The notes under the pieces are model-generated. The model worked only from the letters and a program-made list of their open reading frames with translations, was not told the origin of the DNA and searched no databases. Source: Lachnospiraceae bacterium (GTDB lineage: Bacteria; Bacillota; Clostridia; Lachnospirales; Lachnospiraceae). From it: a DNA stretch of 8,291 nucleotides. The translations under genes and the position numbers were made by a program. The DNA lies in assembly GCA_009787745.1 (NCBI GenBank), contig WQST01000102.1:1-8291 (forward strand), read 5' to 3'. Each line of letters starts with the position of its first letter. Positions within the stretch are counted from its first letter, which is position 1. Below are positions 1 to 6,566 of this stretch, one piece after another.

Positions 1-1
1 G

Positions 2-1189
2 GGGTTTAATCATTTAAAAGAAAAAGCATATCCGAAACCTGCCCCTGTCCCGGGATTTACTGCGGGGAATGATATTTTTACAATGATAAGAAACGGTGAT
101 ATCATGCTTCACCATCCTTTTCAGGATTTTTCCCCCGTGATTGAGTTCGTAAGACAGGCGGCTTCCTGCCCTGACGTGTTAGCGATTAAGCAAACGTTAT
201 ATCGGGTCAGCGGAAATTCGCCGATTATCGCCGCCTTAGCCGCCGCCGCGGAAAACGGGAAACAGGTTACGGTGCTGGTTGAATTAAAGGCCCGTTTTGA
301 TGAAGAGAATAATATTGTTTGGGCGAAGAAGCTGGAACAAGCGGGGTGTCATGTAATTTACGGACTGGTTGGGCTTAAAACGCATTGTAAAATTACATTG
401 GTGGTTCGGCGGGAAGAGGACGGTATTCGCCGCTATGTTCATTTGAGTACGGGAAATTATAATGATGCGACCGCGAAGCTTTATACCGATATTGGGATGC
501 TGACCTGTCAGGCGGCGATGGGAGAGGATGCCACGGCGGTATTTAATATGTTGTCGGGTTATTCGGAACCGCTTAATTGGAATAAGCTTTCTTTGGCGCC
601 GTTATGGCTAAAAGACCGCTTCTTGTATTTGATTGATCGCGAAAGGCGCAATGCCGGTGCAGGACGCCCGGCGCGAATTACCGCGAAAATGAATTCCCTA
701 TGCGATAAAGATATCATCAAGGCTCTTTATGAAGCGGCACATGCAGGGGTAAAGATTGATTTAATCGTCAGGGGTATCTGCTGTCTAAAAACGGGGGTTC
801 AAGGTTTGGAGGACCGTATTACTGTCCGCTCGATCGTCGGTCATTATTTGGAGCATACGCGAATATTTTATTTTGAAAATGACGGAAATCCCGAATACTA
901 TGCCGGGTCAGCGGATTGGATGCCGCGGAATTTAGACAGGCGCGTAGAAATCATGTTCCCGATTGAACATGCGGACTTAGTTAAAAGAATGGAGTTTATT
1001 TTCGAGACTTTGTTATCCGACACGGTAAAAGCCCATATTTTAACCGCGGAAGGAATATATGAGAAGGTTGATAAGCGCGGAAAGGCGATTGTTAATTCAC
1101 AGTTAGAATTTTGTAAAAAAGCCGCAAAGCTTAACATCGAACATGATATCAAATCGGACAATCGGACATTTACGCCGATATTGCATTAA
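2..1189 (+). CDS. ppk: Polyphosphate kinase (PPK1), C-terminal part, 5' end outside window
   Basis: This is a cytoplasmic enzyme that reversibly transfers the gamma phosphate of ATP onto long-chain polyphosphate. The frame is open from base 2, 27 codons upstream of the first ATG at base 83. That ATG is internal, because the family is about 690-720 residues and only about 395 are present. Numbered from that ATG, the DIMLHHPFQDF motif is at 6-16, LAIKQTLYRVSGNSP at 33-47 and LVELKARFDEENN at 65-77. The autophosphorylated histidine (His435 in E. coli numbering) is in GLKTHCK at residue 101, bases 383-385. The second conserved histidine is in YLEHTRIFYF at residue 258, matching His592. The N-terminal and PHP-like domains lie upstream of the window. 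The C-terminus looks intact and ends 10 bases before the convergent CNNM gene, with no terminator between. The family call is very secure. Confidence 0.97.
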   Translation, partial: GFNHLKEKAYPKPAPVPGFTAGNDIFTMIRNGDIMLHHPFQDFSPVIEFVRQAASCPDVLAIKQTLYRVSGNSPIIAALAAAAENGKQVTVLVELKARFDEENNIVWAKKLEQAGCHVIYGLVGLKTHCKITLVVRREEDGIRRYVHLSTGNYNDATAKLYTDIGMLTCQAAMGEDATAVFNMLSGYSEPLNWNKLSLAPLWLKDRFLYLIDRERRNAGAGRPARITAKMNSLCDKDIIKALYEAAHAGVKIDLIVRGICCLKTGVQGLEDRITVRSIVGHYLEHTRIFYFENDGNPEYYAGSADWMPRNLDRRVEIMFPIEHADLVKRMEFIFETLLSDTVKAHILTAEGIYEKVDKRGKAIVNSQLEFCKKAAKLNIEHDIKSDNRTFTPILH

Positions 1190-1199
1190 TGTAAAGACG

Positions 1200-2525
1200 T
1201 TATCCCTCATCTTGCAAAACAAAGACCTTTACGATGGTGATTCGCTTGTTCAGTATTTTTTTAACCTTAAATGAAAGTCCTTCGTATTTCAATTCAGGTT
1301 TTTCATTTTCCGGCGGGATACGTCTTAATTGTCCGATTAAAAAGCCGCTGAGGGTTTCGTATTTATCAATAGGAAATTCGACACCAAAATGCTCCTGTAC
1401 CTTTATAAGTTCCATTGAACCCTGCATGATAAAGGAGCCGTCCTCCGCAGGCACAATGTCTTGTTGATCGGTAGAATCATATTCATCAAAGATACTGCCA
1501 ACGATTTCTTCAACCAAATCCTCGGTTGTAACAATACCCAATGTGCCGCCATGTTCATCGACAATAATAGCCATATAAATTCCATTGTTCTGCATTTCAC
1601 GGAGCAGTTCGTCCGATTTTTTGATCGACGGCACAAAATAAGGTTCTCGCAATAAAGGCTGTATGTAAAATTCGGATTTATCTTTTTGATTGTCAGCCAT
1701 GTACTTTAGTATATCTTTAATATGCAGAATGCCTTTAATGTTATCAATATTTTCATCATAAATCGGTATGCGTGAGCATTTTTCTTCAATAAATATTTTT
1801 ATGACTTCATCGAAGCCGGCTTTCAGCGGTAAAGCAATAATGTCAACTCTATGCACACATGCGTCTACAACTGTTCTTTCATTAAGTTCCAGAACATTGC
1901 TTAATATATCGTGTTCGCTTTCGTCAATACTGCCAAACTCGCTGCTTGATCGGAGTATCATGCGGATTTCATCTTTTGAAATCTTTTCCTCACCTTCAAT
2001 GCTCTTCACGCCGAAAATCCGCAGCAGAGAATTGGCTGAAAATGATAATAACTTTACAAACGGAAAAACGATATACGATAGTATGTTTAAAAGCTTTATA
2101 GTCGCAAGTGCGAACGATATTCCTTTGCGCAAAGCAATACGTTTAGGTATCAATTCACCGAAAATCAACGTGAAATAAGTCAAAATAGCGGTAACTGAAA
2201 TAAACACAAGCGGTTCGGCGATGGTTTCTTGAATAGGTATGTTTTGTTTAAGCGCCCGGTTAATAATCGGCTCGGTAAATGAACCGGCAGCATACATACC
2301 TGAAAACAATGTAATGAAAGTAATGTAAAGCTGGGTTGTCGCAAAAAAGGTAATCGGTTCATCAAGAGCTTTCAAAAGAAGTATTGCTTTCTTATCGCCC
2401 GATTCTGCAAATATTTTTACCTTTGTTCTGTTTGAAGAACTGAGCGCTATTTCCATAGCGGAAAATACTCCGCTTATTAATATGAGAACAGTTAAAACGC
2501 TTATACTAAATAAAATAATAATCAC
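1200..2525 (-). CDS. CNNM/HlyC-CorC family membrane protein with CBS pair (hemolysin-family)
   Basis: This is an integral membrane protein of the CNNM/CorC group, implicated in Mg2+ or other divalent cation transport. The older name is hemolysin C family. The 441 residues fit the three-part family layout. A DUF21/CNNM transmembrane domain covers about 1-175, with hydrophobic segments near 3-22, 57-80, 103-122 and 137-162, the early SGVFSAMEIALSS motif at 18-30, and FGELIPKRIAL at 122-132. A CBS pair lies at about 215-345, including CSRIPIYDENIDNIKGILHI at 250-269 and IVDEHGGTLGIVTTEDLVEE at 321-340. A CorC_HlyC domain lies at about 355-435. The start is GTG at 2525, but AGGAGA abuts it. The next in-frame ATG (codon 24) would delete the first membrane segment, so GTG or a neighbouring weak codon is likely. 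The gene is convergent with ppk. The exact ion is unknown. Confidence 0.93.
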   Translation of the reverse strand: MIIILFSISVLTVLILISGVFSAMEIALSSSNRTKVKIFAESGDKKAILLLKALDEPITFFATTQLYITFITLFSGMYAAGSFTEPIINRALKQNIPIQETIAEPLVFISVTAILTYFTLIFGELIPKRIALRKGISFALATIKLLNILSYIVFPFVKLLSFSANSLLRIFGVKSIEGEEKISKDEIRMILRSSSEFGSIDESEHDILSNVLELNERTVVDACVHRVDIIALPLKAGFDEVIKIFIEEKCSRIPIYDENIDNIKGILHIKDILKYMADNQKDKSEFYIQPLLREPYFVPSIKKSDELLREMQNNGIYMAIIVDEHGGTLGIVTTEDLVEEIVGSIFDEYDSTDQQDIVPAEDGSFIMQGSMELIKVQEHFGVEFPIDKYETLSGFLIGQLRRIPPENEKPELKYEGLSFKVKKILNKRITIVKVFVLQDEG

Positions 2526-2571
2526 TCTCCTAAGTAAAGATTGCCGTTTTTATTAATATGGCACTTAAAAC

Positions 2572-2600
2572 ATTGTACAGCGATAGGTAGAATAATACAA
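2572..2600 (-). promoter_or_regulatory. Candidate sigma70-type promoter for the CNNM gene
   Basis: On the minus strand, TTGTAT (2600-2595) and TACAAT (2577-2572) are separated by exactly 17 bases. The -10 box matches the consensus at 5 of 6 positions, and the -35 box matches only TTG. Transcription would begin near 2565, giving a leader of about 40 bases before the GTG. The site lies between the end of the second WYL gene and the CNNM gene, where a separate promoter is expected because I found no convincing terminator or coupling between them. Confidence 0.45.
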
Positions 2601-2664
2601 GAGGAAAATGGCAGGGGGGACAAAAACCGTTATTATGGCGATTCCTTATCGAGCATTTTTCTGC

Positions 2665-3636
2665 TTAAGAAACTAACGCAATCTGCCTCTCAATCCGTGC
2701 TTTAATCTGATTCAAAAAGCCCTTTGGTTCCAATACTTTTACGACAGGGCCGAAGCTTAAGATTCTTATCAACAACTCAGTTTCGTCATCAGAGTCAAAC
2801 CAAATACGGCAAGTATATATATCACGCTCCTTGTCATACTCCGTTTGCCGCTCAAAAGAAGCGAATTGAAGCATACAGCGTTCTAAAGCATTACGCTCTT
2901 TTGATATCTCCAGCACAACAGGTTCGGTACATAAGGTTTCTCTGAAGAGGGCAGTCAATTTTTCCCTAATTTCAAGCTCACCTTCCGAAAATTCTACCGA
3001 AACCATCCGCGCCAGATTTAAGGTAATTCTCTCAAGCCGATTTCGCCCGCTGTGAAAAGCGGCGCATTGCAGGCGGAATTTATTATCGCGCTCGGAATAG
3101 CAGAGTTTGTAAGGATGATACCTGCGTTTTGTTCGCTTACCTTTCGGACTGTCATATGCAATTATCAAAGGATAATTATTTTTTATGGCATTTATAATAG
3201 TCCTAAACCGTTCTATATAAGCGGAATCCTCATAATCATCACCATCAAGATGACGGTCAAAAAAATGAAAATCATCATATAAAAACAACGGTGGGGTATC
3301 AGAAAGCGTCTCCGTTAGCGCGGTCAGCGCTTCTTCATCTAAAAACAGCTTAAGGCGCGGATCAGCAAGCAAAGCCTTTAACCACGACTTTTCCGTGCCG
3401 GATAAAGGTCTTTTTATCTCTTCTGACAATCTTGAAAAATACTTATTTTCTTTTTGCGTAAAAAAATTCCACTCATTGGAGATGAGAGCAGGCAGTAAAT
3501 GAAAAGTACTGTCATAAAAGCCGTGGTCTTTTACTAATTGTTCAATCTGTACTTTAGTCAACCCGTCCCGCGCTTTTTCTAAAATTCGCGAAACGACCGT
3601 AAAGTAACAGCCGTAAATTTCGGAAAACAATTCCAT
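2665..3636 (-). CDS. WYL-domain transcriptional regulator, second of a tandem pair
   Basis: This is a 323-residue WYL-family regulator. WYL domains are Sm-like ligand-sensing modules of bacterial transcription factors, and some bind nucleic acids. The N-terminal part (about 1-75) is helical and resembles a degenerate winged helix. The WYL core is at about 150-215, with LIIAYDSPKGKRTKRRYHPY at 157-176 and a basic stretch through SGRNRLERITL at 196-206. The C-terminal WCX-like extension at about 238-323 ends with ELLIRILSFGPVVKVLEP at 287-304. The ATG overlaps the stop of the upstream WYL gene (TAATG), and GGAGG lies 9 bases before it. That indicates translational coupling and probable co-function, as in PafB-PafC tandem WYL regulators. 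The ligand and target cannot be read from the sequence. The obvious target is the divergent rtcB operon. Confidence 0.88.
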   Translation of the reverse strand: MELFSEIYGCYFTVVSRILEKARDGLTKVQIEQLVKDHGFYDSTFHLLPALISNEWNFFTQKENKYFSRLSEEIKRPLSGTEKSWLKALLADPRLKLFLDEEALTALTETLSDTPPLFLYDDFHFFDRHLDGDDYEDSAYIERFRTIINAIKNNYPLIIAYDSPKGKRTKRRYHPYKLCYSERDNKFRLQCAAFHSGRNRLERITLNLARMVSVEFSEGELEIREKLTALFRETLCTEPVVLEISKERNALERCMLQFASFERQTEYDKERDIYTCRIWFDSDDETELLIRILSFGPVVKVLEPKGFLNQIKARIERQIALVS

Positions 3637-4856
3637 TATCCGTTTCCTCCATACATTTCTGCCATCCGTTCTAAATCGCTGTAGAAACGTCTGATGGTCT
3701 CCTGATTCGTTCCCTCTAAGCCAATAATGCGTCCGATAAAAGTCTTAATCCACGGTGTCATGTCGGAAGAAAAAAAGCTTTCCTTGGTGTACAAAAAAGT
3801 ATTGTCCGTCAGCTTGTTAAGTTCTCCGCCCTGTCCTTCGCGCTTTATCCTGTCAATGATATATTGCTCCCGCCTTTCATCAATATGAAGCTTCATGCAG
3901 ATAACCTCAAGACCATGTGAATTGCCAAAAGAAACGCTCCAGACTTTACTTAAGTGATGATTTAATTTTTCTTTAAGTTCCTCCGCGTTATCGATTTCTT
4001 TTTCGGGTGTGACGTTTCTTAAATAATCCAAACGGAAAGTAGTAAATCGCCGCCTTTTAAATGAATAAACACAAACATAGCGCCGCCCTGTTGCGGCACT
4101 GACAAAGATTTTCAGCGGAAGTGCATAAATGTTCACAATGTTTCCGCTGCGCTCGCTTTGGTTTTCAATAATAACGGCTCGTCCCTGCCGCATTGCCGAT
4201 AATAAATCGTAAAGCACCCCGCTATCAAGAGTATGGGCGATGTAGTAATGCTTAAAGGCGAATAAATCATTCGCTTGATTTTCATTGTCAAGAAGATAGC
4301 TTCCGATTTCGCCGAAGGGAGCCGCGCCCTGGAACAATTTGATGGCGTCAAGCAACATGGGCGATATCGGGATATTCTGCGGTGCAATATCGTAAACAAA
4401 CGCTTTACCCTGCTTTTTTTGGACAAGCATTCCTGACTTCACATATTCGTTTAATTTATTTCTGACAGTCTGAACATCGAAGGTTATTTCGCTTTTGGCA
4501 CAAATAGCGTCAGTAAGTTCATTAACGGTAACAGCCGCTTTATAAAGTGTATCAAGTATGTAAAAGTGTAAAATAATATCATTTGATGTGAAGCTTTTCG
4601 ATTTCCATGCCGCATACAGCGGGTTAAGCGGAATTTTGGCGCAGTCAACTGAGATGAAAGACGATTTATTCCCGCCGCTGTAATCCCATTTCATATATTC
4701 GCCCAGATAGCTCTCACAGCGCCGTTTTTCATTGTCGTATGTGCGCGCAGACTTTTTAGTGAAATCGGCGCGCGACTTGAAACCATATACATAAAAATCA
4801 CGCATATAGGTTCTGATTTTATCAAATTTTTTGATTAATTCCGAAAATTCAGCCAT
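3636..4856 (-). CDS. WYL-domain transcriptional regulator, first of a tandem pair, divergent from rtcB
   Basis: This 406-residue regulator is encoded divergently from rtcB. The N-terminus has a conserved segment seen in clostridial WYL proteins (RDFYVYGFKSRADF at 19-32, SARTYDNEKRR at 36-46, SFISVD at 66-71, SFTSNDIILHFYILD at 88-102). A probable winged helix follows at about 100-158, with recognition-helix candidate TFDVQTVRNKLNEYVKSGML at 125-144. The WYL core is at about 198-285, including YALPLKIFVSAATGRRYVCV at 244-263 and FKRRRFTTFRLDYLRNV at 266-282. A C-terminal WCX-like domain is at about 305-400. ATG at 4856 is preceded by AAAGG at a 5-base spacing and by a good promoter with a leader of about 10 bases. 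The next gene overlaps by one base. The likely role is sensing a damage or metabolic signal and controlling rtcB and its own operon, which is inferred from position. Confidence 0.88.
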   Translation of the reverse strand: MAEFSELIKKFDKIRTYMRDFYVYGFKSRADFTKKSARTYDNEKRRCESYLGEYMKWDYSGGNKSSFISVDCAKIPLNPLYAAWKSKSFTSNDIILHFYILDTLYKAAVTVNELTDAICAKSEITFDVQTVRNKLNEYVKSGMLVQKKQGKAFVYDIAPQNIPISPMLLDAIKLFQGAAPFGEIGSYLLDNENQANDLFAFKHYYIAHTLDSGVLYDLLSAMRQGRAVIIENQSERSGNIVNIYALPLKIFVSAATGRRYVCVYSFKRRRFTTFRLDYLRNVTPEKEIDNAEELKEKLNHHLSKVWSVSFGNSHGLEVICMKLHIDERREQYIIDRIKREGQGGELNKLTDNTFLYTKESFFSSDMTPWIKTFIGRIIGLEGTNQETIRRFYSDLERMAEMYGGNG

Positions 4857-4979
4857 AATAACCTTTAGCAGAATTGTAGCAAAATATTCTTTTTAAGTCA
4901 ATCTCGCAAACTTTTTTAAATGATAAGATTAGAAAAATTTGGTAAGCTAAAGACCAGATAAATAAGGAGAGGTGAGAAT
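4857..4979. promoter_or_regulatory. Divergent WYL/rtcB control region
   Basis: These 123 AT-rich bases separate the divergent genes. The WYL promoter is clear, but the rtcB side has no good sigma70 promoter. TAAGAT at 4924-4929 is the best -10 candidate and has no matching -35 box. No sigma54 -24/-12 element was seen, unlike the RtcR-controlled rtcBA of Enterobacteria. This fits a promoter needing an activator such as the WYL pair. CTTTAGC at 4863-4869 and its exact inverse GCTAAAG at 4946-4952 sit near the two transcript starts and could be operator half-sites, though 7 bases is short. AAGGAGAGGTGA (4964-4975) is a strong ribosome binding site for rtcB. Confidence 0.5.
4873..4901 (-). promoter_or_regulatory. 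Sigma70-type promoter of the WYL operon
   Basis: On the minus strand, TTGACT (4901-4896) and TACAAT (4878-4873) are separated by exactly 17 bases. Each hexamer matches the consensus at 5 of 6 positions. The predicted transcription start is near 4866, only about 10 bases before the ATG at 4856. This is the best housekeeping promoter in the window and suggests constitutive or autoregulated production of the WYL pair. Confidence 0.7.
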
Positions 4980-6212
4980 ATGTTAGTTATCTCAAACGAA
5001 AAAACAAAAGTACCGATTAAAATGTGGTTGCCTGATGAATCCGATGCCGACGCTCTTTGCATGGAACAAGCATATCATCTTGCGAATTTGCCGTTTATAC
5101 ATAAATGGGTTAGCCTGATGCCTGATACGCACGCGGGAATGGGAATGCCGATTGGCGGCGTAATTGCCGCCTTAGGGGTTATAATTCCGAATGCCGTGGG
5201 AGTTGACATCGGATGCGGGATGGCATTTGTCGGTACGGATATAAAAGTTGATGAAATCCGTGAAATCATGACAGCGAACGGCCCCCTTATTAAAGTGATA
5301 ATTAGTGATATTCTCCGCAATATCCCTGTCGGTTTCAATCGCCATAAAGATATCCAAAGTTGTACTGCTTTAGATATCGCTTTAGAATCAATGGAAAAAT
5401 ATGAAGCGAACGCCGAACTTTGCAATCAGATTGAGGCAGGATTTTATCAGGCGGGAACCCTTGGCGGCGGAAATCATTTTATTGAACTGCAAGAGGATAA
5501 TGAAGGTTATCTTGGGATTATGATTCATTCGGGCAGCCGTAATTTCGGCAAGCAGGTATGTGATTATTTCCACAATACCGCCCGTTTACTTAATCAAAAA
5601 TGGAAATCAGAAGTACCTGATGAATGGCGCTTGGCATTCCTGCCTGTAGATTCTTTAGAAGGCCGGCAATATATCAACTGGATGAACCTTGCTCTTGATT
5701 TCGCTGCTGAAAACCGTACCAAAATGATGCTTGCCGTGCGCTCGATAATCGAAAAACAGTTAAGAAAGCATACGAATATAACATTTAGTTATACGGATGA
5801 AATCAATTGCCATCATAATTATGCTGCTCTTGAACATCACTATGGCAAGAATGTTTGGGTACATCGTAAAGGCGCGACCCGTGCCGGAGCAGGAGAGTTA
5901 GCGGTTATCCCCGGTGCGATGGGTTCATACAGCTATATTGTGGAAGGGCTTGGCAATGAAATGAGTTTTTGCTCATCTTCCCATGGCGCAGGGCGGCGCT
6001 ATTCCCGCAAAGGAGCCATGCAGAATTTCTCGACCGAGGAAGTAATAATTGATTTGCAAAAGCAAGGTGTTTACCTTGGTAAACATAAAAAAAATGACGT
6101 TGCCGAAGAAAGCCGTTTTGCCTATAAGGATATTGACGAGGTTATGGAAAATCAAAAAGACCTTGTCAAAGCGGTTAAAAAGCTAAAGACCGTAGGGGTG
6201 GTTAAAGGCTAG
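4980..6212 (+). CDS. rtcB: RtcB family RNA-splicing/repair ligase
   Basis: This is a GTP- and Mn2+-dependent RNA ligase that joins 2',3'-cyclic phosphate or 3'-phosphate ends to 5'-OH ends. In bacteria it is used to repair RNA cut by ribotoxins or stress nucleases. The 410 residues match the usual length of about 408. The metal and active-site residues are visible: Asp76 and Cys79 in VDIGCGM (75-81), His166 in GGGNHF (162-167), His183 in IHSGSRN (182-188), His279 in CHHNYA (277-282), and the guanylylated His335 in SSSHGAGR (332-339). VHRKGAT (294-300) and RAGAGE (301-306) are also typical. ATG at 4980 has an excellent ribosome binding site. It is divergent from the WYL pair and followed by a tRNA-like RNA and a slipin gene on the same strand. 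No RtcA or archease gene is present. The enzyme appears intact and the identification is secure. Confidence 0.97.
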   Translation: MLVISNEKTKVPIKMWLPDESDADALCMEQAYHLANLPFIHKWVSLMPDTHAGMGMPIGGVIAALGVIIPNAVGVDIGCGMAFVGTDIKVDEIREIMTANGPLIKVIISDILRNIPVGFNRHKDIQSCTALDIALESMEKYEANAELCNQIEAGFYQAGTLGGGNHFIELQEDNEGYLGIMIHSGSRNFGKQVCDYFHNTARLLNQKWKSEVPDEWRLAFLPVDSLEGRQYINWMNLALDFAAENRTKMMLAVRSIIEKQLRKHTNITFSYTDEINCHHNYAALEHHYGKNVWVHRKGATRAGAGELAVIPGAMGSYSYIVEGLGNEMSFCSSSHGAGRRYSRKGAMQNFSTEEVIIDLQKQGVYLGKHKKNDVAEESRFAYKDIDEVMENQKDLVKAVKKLKTVGVVKG

Positions 6213-6243
6213 TTATATTAGTTATTAAGGCGTTAAAGCTTTA

Positions 6244-6249
6244 TATAAT
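6244..6249 (+). promoter_or_regulatory. Candidate -10 element upstream of the tRNA-like RNA
   Basis: A perfect TATAAT lies 32 bases after the rtcB stop, which would start a transcript near 6256. The best -35 candidate is the poor TTATTA at 6222-6227, at a 16-base spacing. The element may give the RNA its own promoter in addition to read-through from rtcB. Perfect -10 matches also occur by chance in AT-rich DNA. Confidence 0.4.
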
Positions 6250-6267
6250 GCTCATTTGTCCTATGCT

Positions 6268-6283
6268 AAGGGTTTAAGCCCTT
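6268..6283 (+). other. Hairpin at the 5' side of the ncRNA region
   Basis: AAGGG and CCCTT pair over five bases around TTTAAG, with an extra T-G pair possible. No T run follows, so it is unlikely to be a terminator of rtcB. It may be part of the structured RNA leader. Confidence 0.45.
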
Positions 6284-6303
6284 GCGGTGCCGAAGATTAT
6301 ATC

Positions 6304-6347
6304 AACGCGGTATGCCGGGCAAAATGGCGAGGCTCCGTAAACGGAGC
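6304..6347 (+). ncRNA. tRNA 5'-half-like segment (D-arm-like hairpin plus tetraloop hairpin)
   Basis: AACGCGG is followed by T-A (the U8-A9 positions), then a D-arm-like hairpin at 6313-6329 (TGCC/GGCG, 9-base loop), an A at the position-26 place, and a 6-bp hairpin with a UAAA tetraloop (6332-6347, GCTCCG/CGGAGC) where an anticodon arm would sit. AACG(C)GGT at 6304-6311 can pair with ACCCGTT at 6376-6382 as seven pairs with one bulged C. That would make a linear tRNA-like fold using the T arm at 6359-6375. This competes with the better permuted fold described for 6350-6413. It could be the 5' module of the same RNA, an alternative conformation, or an eroded tRNA. Confidence 0.45.
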
Positions 6348-6349
6348 AC

Positions 6350-6413
6350 TGACAATTCGGGGGTTCGATTCCCTCACCCGTTAAAGGGTTAGCTTAGTTG
6401 GTAGAGCATGTCA
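6350..6413 (+). ncRNA. Circularly permuted tRNA-like core; candidate bacterial Y RNA (YrlA-like) tRNA-mimic module
   Basis: Read 5' to 3', TGACA (6350-6354) is half of an anticodon stem. ATTC (6355-6358) is the variable loop. The T arm follows, with stem GGGGG/CCCTC (6359-6363/6371-6375) and a TTCGATT loop that keeps the T54-T55-C56-R57-A58 pattern and G53-C61. ACCC (6376-6379) pairs with GGGT (6386-6389) as a four-pair acceptor stem closed by GTTAAA. T-A (6390-6391) are U8 and A9. The D arm at 6392-6407 (GCTT/GAGC, loop AGTTGGTA with G18-G19) is canonical. A26 and TGTCA (6409-6413) complete a 5-of-5 anticodon stem with 6350-6354. All spacings are tRNA-standard, but the 3' half precedes the 5' half. 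There is no CCA or open acceptor end, and the flanks do not restore a normal anticodon loop, so it should not act in translation. The position beside rtcB parallels yrlA in the Salmonella RNA-repair operon. The fold is well supported. The Y RNA identity is inferred. Confidence 0.78.
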
Positions 6414-6416
6414 AGA

Positions 6417-6437
6417 GGTTAAGCGCAAAACTTAATC
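6417..6437 (+). other. Anticodon-arm-like hairpin after the tRNA-like core
   Basis: GGTTAAG and CTTAATC pair over seven bases (one G-T) around a seven-base loop, CGCAAAA. The 7-base loop recalls an anticodon arm, with CAA in the anticodon place but G instead of U at position 33. It begins three bases after the TGTCA strand of the permuted core, so it does not sit at a legal distance from the D arm for an ordinary tRNA. Confidence 0.5.
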
Positions 6438-6461
6438 CCGAAATGGTAAGCGTGTAAACGC

Positions 6462-6486
6462 CGAGGTTCGACTCCTCTCAATCGCA
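6462..6486 (+). ncRNA. Second T-arm-like hairpin with acceptor-like 3' tail
   Basis: GAGG (6463-6466), TTCGACT (6467-6473) and CCTC (6474-6477) form a T arm with the invariant T-T-C-R-A loop pattern and G53-C61. The outermost pair (C6462-T6478) is mismatched. CAATCGC plus A (6479-6486) would be the acceptor 3' strand, but no GCGATTG partner lies in the region. A small hairpin at 6450-6461 (GCGT/ACGC) looks like a class II variable arm. This may be a second partial tRNA-mimic module, as Salmonella carries two Y RNAs (yrlA, yrlB), or a degraded tRNA 3' half. Confidence 0.5.
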
Positions 6487-6512
6487 AATAACCGACGGAA
6501 GCTGTCAATGTC

Positions 6513-6545
6513 CTGCCAAGGAATAGTATAATCATTTTTTGGCGG
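6513..6545 (+). promoter_or_regulatory. Hairpin containing a TATAAT element upstream of the slipin gene
   Basis: CTGCCAA (6513-6519) pairs with TTGGCGG-type sequence (6539-6545) over seven positions with one T-G. The loop contains a perfect TATAAT at 6527-6532 and is followed by a T run (6535-6540). It could be the -10 box of a promoter for the slipin gene, with a long structured leader, but no good -35 box is present. Alternatively it could be the 3' end of the small RNA. The sequence alone does not decide. Confidence 0.3.
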
Positions 6546-6566
6546 CGTTTGGAATACCTGTGATGA

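Noticed and set aside
1768..2178. 136-residue plus-strand reading frame inside the CNNM gene
   Set aside because: It is antisense to well-conserved CBS and membrane-domain coding sequence and has no motif of its own.
2526..2664. Intrinsic terminator for the WYL operon
   Set aside because: Only a 4-bp hairpin (AGCA/TGCT near 2652-2665) without a proper T tail was found. Transcription may read through toward the CNNM gene.
4857..4979. Sigma54-type rtcB promoter like that of Enterobacteria
   Set aside because: I saw no GG-N10-GC type -24/-12 element, and no RtcR gene is in the window.
5075..5425. 116-residue minus-strand reading frame inside rtcB
   Set aside because: It is a shadow of the RtcB coding frame, which carries all catalytic motifs.
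6383..6486. An ordinary linear tRNA gene using the D arm at 6392-6407 and the T arm at 6462-6478
   Set aside because: The acceptor strands (AAAGGGT and CAATCGC) do not pair, the anticodon-like hairpin is offset by several bases from position 26, position 33 is G, and there is no CCA. The permuted fold with 6350-6382 explains the D arm much better.
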